Origin: Bacteroidales bacterium
GTDB lineage: Bacteria; Bacteroidota; Bacteroidia; Bacteroidales; Paludibacteraceae
Assembly: GCA_900767595.1 (NCBI GenBank)
Contig: CAAFZS010000010.1
Location: 1 to 14,594, forward strand
DNA length: 14,594 bases
Direction of reading: 5' to 3'
The notes under the pieces are model-generated. The model saw nothing but the letters and a program-made list of their open reading frames with translations. It did not search any database and was not told where the DNA came from. Every line of letters starts with the position of its first letter. Within the stretch, counting starts at the first letter, position 1. This document shows positions 1 to 7,900 of the stretch, in pieces. Made by a program: the position numbers and the translations under genes.

Positions 1-806
1 ATCAATCTTTGCAAGGTACCACTTTGATGGTGGCTAAGGCGAATGGCAAGCCTTCTAAGAAGGCCACTAATAAGAAAGGTCTTGTTTCGATGCGTAGTCA
101 AGCGGCTGAATATACGGTATCTGCTTCTCACGCAGGTTATCTGCCGCAAGAAGGTATTCGTTTCCAACATGGATTTGATAACGATACGTTGCGTATTGGT
201 TTGATGCCAGACTTGATTTATACTTGCTCTGTGGTAGATGCCAAGACGAATGCGAAGTTGTCGTCCTCGCTTAAATTCATGAATGTGGCTACCAATGAGG
301 TCGTATATACGGCACAAACGGATGCGACTCATCCGTCTATCTCGGTTAAACTGCCGTACGGTGGACAATATAAGGTTCGTATTGAGGCTGCGGAGCATTT
401 CACTATTACGGAGAATATCCGCGCTTTGGATGCTACGGATGAGTTCAAACTCAATCCGATTGAGAAGAAACGCGCAATCGTCTTAAAGAACTTGTACTTC
501 GCGACCAACGAAACGACTATCTTACCCGAATCGGAATCCAGTTTGCAAGACCTCTACGACTTGCTCTCGGATAACCCAAAGATTCGTATTCGTATTATTG
601 GTCACACGGATAATGTAGGTAAGGCGCAAACGAACCAAATCTTGTCCGAAGGTCGTGCTAATAGTGTTCGTGATGATATGATTCAGCGTGGTATTGATCC
701 AAGTCGTATTGAGGCTGAAGGTCGTGGTATGAGCCAACCGATTGACACCAATGACACCGAAGAAGGTCGTGCTAATAACCGTCGTGTAGAGTTTGTTGTA
801 TTGTAA
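1..806 (+). CDS. OmpA-family envelope protein, 5' truncated by window edge
   Basis: The reading frame is already open at base 3, so the true start lies upstream; the first possible start inside (TTG at 9) is not credible. Visible part: about 70 residues of a beta-rich CRD/PEGA-like segment (GTTLMVAKANGKPSKKAT...), a second CRD-like segment (about residues 68-150 from base 9), then an OmpA C-terminal domain (about 155-265). The OmpA domain shows GHTDN with the Asp at 609-611, LSEGRA, GIDPSRI, and GRANNRRVEF with the Arg pair at 780-785; the Asp and an Arg of this motif bind peptidoglycan diaminopimelate in the family. Expected role: anchoring an outer-membrane or periplasmic complex to peptidoglycan. 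CRD followed by OmpA is the C-terminal order of the T9SS component PorE, but many Bacteroidota OmpA proteins share it, and the TPR and beta-propeller parts that would decide are not visible. The stop overlaps the next start (TAATG), so the two are probably translationally coupled. Confidence 0.9.
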   Translation, partial: QSLQGTTLMVAKANGKPSKKATNKKGLVSMRSQAAEYTVSASHAGYLPQEGIRFQHGFDNDTLRIGLMPDLIYTCSVVDAKTNAKLSSSLKFMNVATNEVVYTAQTDATHPSISVKLPYGGQYKVRIEAAEHFTITENIRALDATDEFKLNPIEKKRAIVLKNLYFATNETTILPESESSLQDLYDLLSDNPKIRIRIIGHTDNVGKAQTNQILSEGRANSVRDDMIQRGIDPSRIEAEGRGMSQPIDTNDTEEGRANNRRVEFVVL

Positions 807-3800
807 TGTTGAAACGATTCGTTTACATAGTAAGTTTGCTTGCTTGTTGCTTGGGTATTCAAGCTCAGGTCGTTTTTGAGTGCGACTTTGAGGACGCGAA
901 CGAGCGTGCCCAATGGGTGCTCAACGAGTGTGCCAATGACGATCGGAAAAAAGAACTCATTAACTTCTGGAACATTGGTAAGGCGGGGCATTTTGCTCCA
1001 CGGGGAGAGAACGGACTGTTTATCGGCACTTCGGAAACGGCGACAGAATCTGTTTATTCAGCCTCTAAGACGATTGAGAATACCGCTTATCGCGTGCTTC
1101 CTCATTTGGAGCCGGGGGCTTATACCGCTTCTTTCGATTGGATCTTCAATGGTAAAAGCGGACAAGAGGGTATCTATGCGTGCTTAGTGCCTAAGGACAC
1201 CAAGACTATGTCCGGTGGTTCAGCATTGACGATGCCGTGGTTTAAGAATTATGTTATTCCGTTGTCCGTGGACACAGTGCTTCACAACACTTCTACGTGG
1301 GACGTTTGTTCTCTCACTTTCGTTGTTCCGGAGGGAGTAGTAGAAGATTTTAAACTCGTTTTTGTCTTCTTTACTGTGAAAGGTGCAGTTAACGGACCAT
1401 CTGCTGCGATTGATAATATATCCATCTTTAAAGCCGATCAATGTGCAGCTCCAACGGATATTAGTCACACCATTTCCGGTAAAGATGTTAATTTGAAATG
1501 GAAAGGTAATGCCGATTCTTATGATATCCGCACCTATAGTTATGAAACCGGCGAATGGCAGGAGTTTACCACGAGCGATTTGTCGTACTTAGTACCCAAT
1601 GTCGAAGAGGGAATAGGAATATTCTACATCCGTTCTCACTGTGGTGATAAGGCATCGGAGTGGGTTAAGTACGAGAAATTCATCTTCCACAAAGGGGTGC
1701 GCTGTATTGATTACATGGATCTTAATCGCAATAATTGTGCCTATGGTAGTTTCCAAAGTCCCGCCGGTCAAAAAGGGGTGATAGACTTTGGTTACGCGGA
1801 CATGTACAGCCGTCACACGTTGCATTATGTACCCAATGAGGTAGATCCAAGAACGATGGAAGAAGGAAATCCCGCTTTAGGACTGAGAACGAAGCCCGAA
1901 GGAGTTTTGGCTTCTGTGCGTTTGGGAAACTGGAATATCGGTTCTGAAGCTGAGCAAATAACTTACACGCATAAAGTAGATGATGGGCATAATGCCATTC
2001 TCAAACTCCAGTATGCCGTTGTTATGGAGGATCCGGCTCACGATCCATCCGCTCAACCTAAGTTCACTTTGTCTATTCTACACAACGGGAAGAAACTGCC
2101 GGGTGACTGCGGCGAAGCTAATTTCGTGTCCGGCGGTAACCTCGACGAGCGTGACGGTTGGCATATAGCCTTTGGCGGTAGGACACCCGTCTATTGGAAA
2201 GAGTGGACAACCGTTTCGATAAACTTACGCGACTATATGGGCGAAACGATAACCATCAAACTCACTACTTACGATTGTAGCCAGAGTGGGCACTATGGTT
2301 ACGCCTACTTTGTGCTCGGGTGCGAGTCCGGTGAGTTGTCCGACTTGAACTGCGGTGAGGATAACCCCACGACGACGTTTACGGCTCCGGAAGGGTTTGA
2401 TTATGAGTGGTATAAGAAGTCGGACCCCACACAAAAAGTGTTAGGTACAGAGCAACAGTTCACCATTGATCCGATGGATACGGCTATCTATGTAGTACGC
2501 GTTATCAGTAAGACGAACGGGCAATGCTATTACGAACTGGACGCCTGCGGTATGCCTCGTATTCCCAAACCGATGCTCACCTACGATGTGCGGGCGGAAC
2601 GGTGCGAAAACGTGGTTACGTTCTATAACCACTCTTATATTGAATTGCAAAATATGTTCGATAATACGCGAACGAAGAGTAAAGAAACAGTTACGGATTT
2701 GATGTGGGATTTTGGAGATGGCGAACAGGTAACGCTTATGCAAGATACGGTGGTTCACATCTATCCTCGTGAAGGAGGAACTTATCGAATGGGGCTGACA
2801 GCGTATGTGAGTGGTCATCAGTGTTTTGAGACGAAGTATTACGATCTTGTGTTGCCGGACTTAACGACAGACACCACGCTCATTGAAGAACAACTCTGCC
2901 GCAAAGATTGGCCGTTCGGTTATGGTTATGACGGGCAGTTCTTTAAGAACGACTTGGATTCGAACTTCACTTTCATCAGTAAGAAGACCGGTTGCGATAG
3001 TATCGTTCGTTTGGTTTTGAATTGGCATAATGGTGTGCCCTCATTGTCTCATCCCGAAGAAGGATACAAGGACACGGCGACCATTTGTGAGGGATACACC
3101 TATGAATTTGGCAAGTACTCGCTCACCGAACAAGGCTTATATCGAGATACCTTCCCCGATTGGGGAGGCTGCGATAGTATCGTGGATCTGATGCTTTATG
3201 TTGTTCCGCAACTGAGGATCAATCATAACGATTCTATCTTTATCTGCCGCGATGAAGAGAGGTCGGCTCGTTTCTTGGAGATTCCTTATGTGGTGGACAC
3301 CGGTTTCCTCGATAGTATCGTGCTACATATTGACCCTGCTATGCTCAAATACGGACTTGATACGGTCTATGCTTTTGATTCCGGACAGAACATTTCTATT
3401 GAGATTCCCGAATCAATACCGCCCACACGATTTAATGGCTCTATCTCCTATTACTCCCCTGCGTGTCGTATTCCCGATAGAGACCTTGTTTATGAAATCA
3501 ATATCCCGACATCGGCGATTAAAGTGAAGAACGGACTGATTGCTGTTATGAATAGCGAATATAACGGAGATTATGAGTTTAGTGGTTATCAATGGTATCG
3601 TGATGGGGAACTCATCATCGGTTCGGAGCAGTCGTATATAGCTCTGTCGGAGAGCGATATAAATCACACCTTTACCGTGGTGGCGATTCGTTCTACGGAT
3701 GGTTTGCGAATAGAATCGTGTCCTATTGTATATAATCCGCAAACGGATTTGCCCACAATTAAATCTACGGATTGGGTAACGATTTATAACACGTTAGGAC

Positions 3801-3898
3801 AAGTAGTAATATCGGCTTATTGGAATCAAATACCTTCATTACCTAAAGGAATATACATTATAACGAATGAAAATTATGCAACAAAAATGGTTTATTAG
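806..3898 (+). CDS. Secreted PKD/Fn3 multidomain surface protein, probable T9SS substrate
   Basis: 1030 residues. A Sec signal peptide covers residues 1-20 (cleavage probably after IQA). Domains seen: J/MAM-like beta-sandwich about 22-210 (ends AAIDNISIFKAD); Fn3 about 213-298 with a Cys pair 213/279; a Bacteroidetes-type lectin-like region about 299-508 with YAVVMEDPAH (403-412), a WKEWT motif and HYGYAYF (from 496); an Ig-like segment about 510-588; PKD about 595-690 with WDFGDG (634-639); two Cys-rich repeats ending in GCDSI (Cys 730 and Cys 789); a second Ig-like segment about 925-985 (GYQWYRDGELI); and a short C-terminal region (990-1030, YNTLGQVV...LPKGIYIIT...TKMVY) resembling a T9SS type A sorting domain but lacking its usual front NPxP stretch. 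I infer export through T9SS to the cell surface with a binding role; no catalytic motif was seen. The ATG at 806 is chosen because it opens a clear signal peptide and overlaps the upstream stop by one base. The 3' end overlaps the next gene by 32 bases. Confidence 0.9.
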   Translation: MLKRFVYIVSLLACCLGIQAQVVFECDFEDANERAQWVLNECANDDRKKELINFWNIGKAGHFAPRGENGLFIGTSETATESVYSASKTIENTAYRVLPHLEPGAYTASFDWIFNGKSGQEGIYACLVPKDTKTMSGGSALTMPWFKNYVIPLSVDTVLHNTSTWDVCSLTFVVPEGVVEDFKLVFVFFTVKGAVNGPSAAIDNISIFKADQCAAPTDISHTISGKDVNLKWKGNADSYDIRTYSYETGEWQEFTTSDLSYLVPNVEEGIGIFYIRSHCGDKASEWVKYEKFIFHKGVRCIDYMDLNRNNCAYGSFQSPAGQKGVIDFGYADMYSRHTLHYVPNEVDPRTMEEGNPALGLRTKPEGVLASVRLGNWNIGSEAEQITYTHKVDDGHNAILKLQYAVVMEDPAHDPSAQPKFTLSILHNGKKLPGDCGEANFVSGGNLDERDGWHIAFGGRTPVYWKEWTTVSINLRDYMGETITIKLTTYDCSQSGHYGYAYFVLGCESGELSDLNCGEDNPTTTFTAPEGFDYEWYKKSDPTQKVLGTEQQFTIDPMDTAIYVVRVISKTNGQCYYELDACGMPRIPKPMLTYDVRAERCENVVTFYNHSYIELQNMFDNTRTKSKETVTDLMWDFGDGEQVTLMQDTVVHIYPREGGTYRMGLTAYVSGHQCFETKYYDLVLPDLTTDTTLIEEQLCRKDWPFGYGYDGQFFKNDLDSNFTFISKKTGCDSIVRLVLNWHNGVPSLSHPEEGYKDTATICEGYTYEFGKYSLTEQGLYRDTFPDWGGCDSIVDLMLYVVPQLRINHNDSIFICRDEERSARFLEIPYVVDTGFLDSIVLHIDPAMLKYGLDTVYAFDSGQNISIEIPESIPPTRFNGSISYYSPACRIPDRDLVYEINIPTSAIKVKNGLIAVMNSEYNGDYEFSGYQWYRDGELIIGSEQSYIALSESDINHTFTVVAIRSTDGLRIESCPIVYNPQTDLPTIKSTDWVTIYNTLGQVVISAYWNQIPSLPKGIYIITNENYATKMVY
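2912..3208 (+). repeat. Two GCDSI-type repeats in the 1030-residue protein
   Basis: Each repeat runs C-x(about 30)-GCDSIV followed by a beta strand (LVLNW or LMLYV). GCDSI cysteines are at residues 730 and 789. The motif is the same as in the stalk of the giant protein downstream, including near-identical DNA at the motif itself. Confidence 0.75.
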
Positions 3899-4874
3899 GA
3901 TAATTCAGAATTCAAAACACATAATTCTCCTATCGCTTATCGTCTGTCACTTATCTCTTGCTCAGGCGGAGTATTTTAATCCTGTCACAGACAAGGCACG
4001 TCATTATGTCGGATTATCTTTGAGCGGAGCGGAATCGAATAACCTTCCGCAGAATACAATCAGTATGTTACCCGGTTATGCTACATCGCTGGATTTTCGG
4101 TATGAGATTGATTATCATCATATTTTGATTGGTATAGGTTTAGGTGCTCAATACCAAGGATTACAGGATAAGCAAGAGCCTTTTTCGGATGAGTTTTCAC
4201 GAGCTGATAAAGAGGGGGATCCTCTCATTTATGCGTACCAATATGAGACTTATACCCAACGCTCTACGATGCTCAATGTTGAACTTCCTATTTCGGTCGG
4301 ATATAACTTCTCTAAGTATGGTTATTTCCTCGCGGGAGCCAAATTGACCATTCCCGTTAAAGCTACCTATTCAACACAAACAGAGATGTTAACGACCGGC
4401 TTTTATCCATGGGCAACGGAGGTGTATCAGTCTTCTGAGAATATGAATCTTTCGAATTATGGATTCTTCCCGAAGAATCTATACGAGCAAACGTCCGACT
4501 ATAAGGAACAGCTACGCGCGAGTGTGAATGTTGAGATTGGCGGTTTCCTACCCATCGATGACCAGAATAAAAATAGGTTGCGTATAGGTTTATATACGGA
4601 TTTAGGTTTCCGTGTAGGAACGCTTCAACCCACTTCGCTCGTGGATTATACTGAGCTGCATAAGATTCCGCATATCACTTCGCAAAAACAATTGGCAGAT
4701 CTCATTCGCTTCAATCCTTTACTCACTTCCGATAAGTATTCGCGTCTTCCCGGAACGTTAGAAGTGGGTATTCGTATCACTTGGCTCATTGATGCTACCA
4801 TCAAGAACGAGAAATGCTTGCTATGTGAACAAACAAGAAAATCTAAAGGCGTACAACGAAAATACTTTCACTAA
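3867..4874 (+). CDS. Predicted outer-membrane beta-barrel protein
   Basis: 335 residues. A long signal peptide (basic segment through K17, hydrophobic IILLSLIVCHLSL, cleavage after AQA at 34) is followed by alternating polar/hydrophobic strands with many Gly and aromatic residues (YVGLSLSG, ILIGIGLGAQY, MLNVELPISVGYNF, YFLAGAKLTIPV, ASVNVEIGGFL, LRIGLYTDLGFRVG, GTLEVGIRITWLI), typical of an Omp_b-brl-like barrel; I cannot assign a named family. The N-terminus lacks the usual PorP/SprF opening. The last strand should end near ITWLI (about residue 307); beyond it is a basic periplasmic tail with a CLLC motif (Cys 317 and 320). The start at 3867 lies 32 bases inside the previous gene; ATG 3876 is an alternative that keeps the signal peptide. 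Probable role: surface anchor, channel or partner for the secreted proteins encoded on either side. The barrel assignment is fairly sure, the role is inference. Confidence 0.82.
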   Translation: MKIMQQKWFIRIIQNSKHIILLSLIVCHLSLAQAEYFNPVTDKARHYVGLSLSGAESNNLPQNTISMLPGYATSLDFRYEIDYHHILIGIGLGAQYQGLQDKQEPFSDEFSRADKEGDPLIYAYQYETYTQRSTMLNVELPISVGYNFSKYGYFLAGAKLTIPVKATYSTQTEMLTTGFYPWATEVYQSSENMNLSNYGFFPKNLYEQTSDYKEQLRASVNVEIGGFLPIDDQNKNRLRIGLYTDLGFRVGTLQPTSLVDYTELHKIPHITSQKQLADLIRFNPLLTSDKYSRLPGTLEVGIRITWLIDATIKNEKCLLCEQTRKSKGVQRKYFH

Positions 4875-4895
4875 ATACTAACAAAACTACATGTA

Positions 4896-4907
4896 GCGCG
4901 TACGCGC
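4896..4907. repeat. 12-base perfect palindrome in the gap before the giant adhesin gene
   Basis: gcgcgtacgcgc is its own reverse complement and stands out in an otherwise A/T-rich 91-base gap (4875-4965). No T-run follows, so it is not a typical intrinsic terminator. It could be a protein-binding site, an mRNA structure, or chance. The bases just before the ATG at 4966 (aacccaaaaactttacagctt) are A-rich with no Shine-Dalgarno, as is usual in Bacteroidota. I found no convincing Bacteroidota -7/-33 promoter pair here. Confidence 0.5.
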
Positions 4908-4965
4908 GTGATTATATCATAAGGTACAAACAAATTTATTTATTAACCCAAAAACTTTACAGCTT

Positions 4966-7900
4966 ATGAAAAAGTCTTTTCTCTCTCTGCTGCTTGTCTT
5001 AATGACAACAGTGCTGTATGCAGGCAAAGAGGAACTCTATGTCCTGTATGAAGGCTTTGAAAACGGCATCCCTGCTACGTGGTCGCAGATTAACGAGGCA
5101 GGTCAACAACAGTGGATTATCGAATCCGCTACTGATGCCCAGTACCCCACGGGTGTTGTAGAAGGTGAGTATCGTGCTGCATTGCGTAACACGACAACCC
5201 AAACGCAACACTTTGTAACTAAACTGGTGACACCGGTTTTCGACATTTCGAAGACGGTTCACCCGATTCTGATGTTTTCGCATGCGCAAGCTCAGCGCAC
5301 GGGCGATGTGGATCAACTGAAGGTTTATTACCGTCAGTCCGCTACCGACCGTTGGATTGAGATTGCTTCCTTCGAGAACAAAATCACTAATTGGACACAA
5401 GAGACCATTCAGCTCCCCGGTGCTTGCGAGACCTATCAACTCGCCTTTGAGGGAACGGATAATTTCGGTCGTGGTATCGTGATTGACGACGTTATCGTTC
5501 GTCCCGAACCTACTTGCGAGGATCCGTTTAATATCTCGGTAGATGGTCTATCTACCAATAGCGTGACCTTGCTTTGGAACGGTTCGTTGGATACGGAGAA
5601 GTTCCGCGTTGTACTCAGTAAGAAACAGATAACCGACATGGAGCAGCCGGAGGGAATCGTTTATGACAATCTGATTAGCGATTTCTCGGTAACGATTGAT
5701 GAACTCAATCGTAATACGAAGTATTATGTATATATCCAAGCTCAATGTGGTGTGGAGAATTCCGAGTGGAGTTCCTTTACCTTCACCACAAAGAACATGG
5801 TCAATGTACCTTATACCCAAACGTTTGATAAGTCCTATGCTTCGGGAACGGTTTCGCACCCTGATTATTGGACTTGCGGAACAAGTATTAAGAAAGACGA
5901 CGGTTCAATGGAGTTCATGCCGTTCATTAACCAAAACACGGATGAAACGGGTTTGAAGAACTTCTCCTTCTCGAATACCACGTGCTTAGTATTCACGGGT
6001 GCTCGCAGCACATCTAAACTGATACCCGCCGGCGAGTATGTTTATTCCGCTACTCCCGAACTCAACGTGGAGAACGTGAAGAACTTGCAAGCCACCTTCT
6101 GGGGAACATGCCACACCTATTACAATGAGGCTAACGCTAATGGTCTGGTTATTGGTGTGATGACCGACCCTGCGGACTTCTCCACTTTCGTAGCCGTTGA
6201 TACCGTTTATCTGAAGGGTGCACAACTGTTTGACCGCTTCACCGTATATTTCGATAATTACACGGGTGAGGGTAAGTTCATTGCTTTTGCAAGTAACTTC
6301 GTTGGTAAGGACAATATCTTCTTTATGGACGATTTGAGCCTTGAGATTAACGAAGGTATTAAGACTCCTACCAATGTATCGTTGAACCAAGTGTCTTCTA
6401 AGTCTATCACCGTTAATGCGAACATGAACGGAGCTACGGCTTCGAAGGTATATCTGACCAAGCATGTTATTGACGCTAAGACCGGTCAAGTGCAACTCAA
6501 CCCGCTCGCAGAAACATTTGGTGCAGAGAATATCCTCGCTACCTATGATGTAAACTCCTTCCCGTATGTGATAAACTTGCCAGATTCAGTGAACGGCATG
6601 TTCGTACAAGTCTATGTTCAAAACGTTATGGGCGATCAAGCCGGTGCTTTTGCTTTGCCGGTTAAGCAGCTTGTTCCCAAACGTTGGGACGGCGAATCGG
6701 ACTTGCTCATTAACTTCGATGACACGGAAGTAAGTCATAACTATGGCTCCAGTGAACTTAAGAACTTCTGGAATAACACGTCTTCGTACAACTATCCGTA
6801 TGAGATGATAACCGACTTCTTTACGCAACCCGGTTTGAGTTCGTCTAGTACTGTTTATACGGTACGTTACCCCTTATTAGGAGGTACAACGGCTGCTTCT
6901 AAGTATCACAGTGCTAAGGGTGCCGTTTATCTCAAACGCGACCGTCGTGTCTTTGGTGACGGAACGGAGTGGATCATGCCTCACGGTCAATACATGGCTC
7001 TGCCGGAAGTGGTTGACCTGAGTACTTTCTTCCTCCAATTCTACTTAGCTTCCTATAGCGATTCGCACCCGGAGGCTGCCGGTGTCGTAATAGGTGCAAT
7101 GACTGATCCGTTCGATATTACTACGTTTGACACCATTGCTACGGTTACTTGCGGTAACGATTGGAAGATGGCTATCGTTTCCTTCGCTGACTATAAGGGT
7201 CAAGGTCACTTCCCCGCTATCATGGCTGCTACGATGCTGACCGACGATAGTTGGTCGGGCGGTTCGGGCTCGGGTAGTGGTTCGTCCTATAAAGACTACT
7301 ATATGGGAGCTACTTGGGTTGACGATATTCAATACCTCAAAGCCGGTGGTTGTATGCCTGCTACCGATCTCAAGGATGAGGTTAGTTACGACCAAGCCAC
7401 GCTGACTTGGAATGCTAACCAAATGGAGCAGTGGGTTGTTACCGTTTATGCAGATGAGGCTAAGAAGGATACCGTGGCAAACGATACCGTTACCGTTCCT
7501 ACTTATACGGTTAAGGAACTCAAACCTCACACCTTATATTATTATGATGTAGTGGCATTGTGTGACGATAAGGAGTTCCCTGCTGATCCCGCAACCTTCA
7601 CGACCGAGTGTCTGCCTGCTGAGAATATCCCTTATGTAGAAGACTTTGAGGCTTACGCTTCCGGTAGTACAACGCATATCGTTCCCGCTTGCTGGAATAT
7701 AATGCAACAGAAAGTATATTACCCGGGCGGTAGTAGCGGCGAACCCGCATCCACCTCTTGGTATCCGTATGTAGGTTCTTCTACGTATGCTCATACCGGT
7801 ACGAAAGGTTTCTACTTCCAGTATTATAAGAAGACTTCGGGTTATACGATTACTCCGCTTATGGATGATCAGCCATCGTTCATTGCTCTGCCGTTGATGG

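Noticed and set aside
9..11. TTG at base 9 as the start of the OmpA gene
   Set aside because: The frame is open to the window edge, no signal peptide follows, and the sequence begins inside a domain.
836..850. Lipoprotein-like LLAC in the signal peptide of the 1030-residue protein (Cys 14)
   Set aside because: The -2 position is Leu, the hydrophobic stretch continues past the Cys, and an ordinary cleavage site (IQA) follows; a T9SS-type C-terminus also argues against lipidation.
4812..4881. A +1 frame at the end of the barrel gene reads a plausible polar tail (NKQENLKAYNENTFTKY, stop at 4879)
   Set aside because: A frameshift would be needed; the annotated frame has a normal stop and a CxxC tail that seems plausible for such barrels. 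Only reads or homologues could decide.
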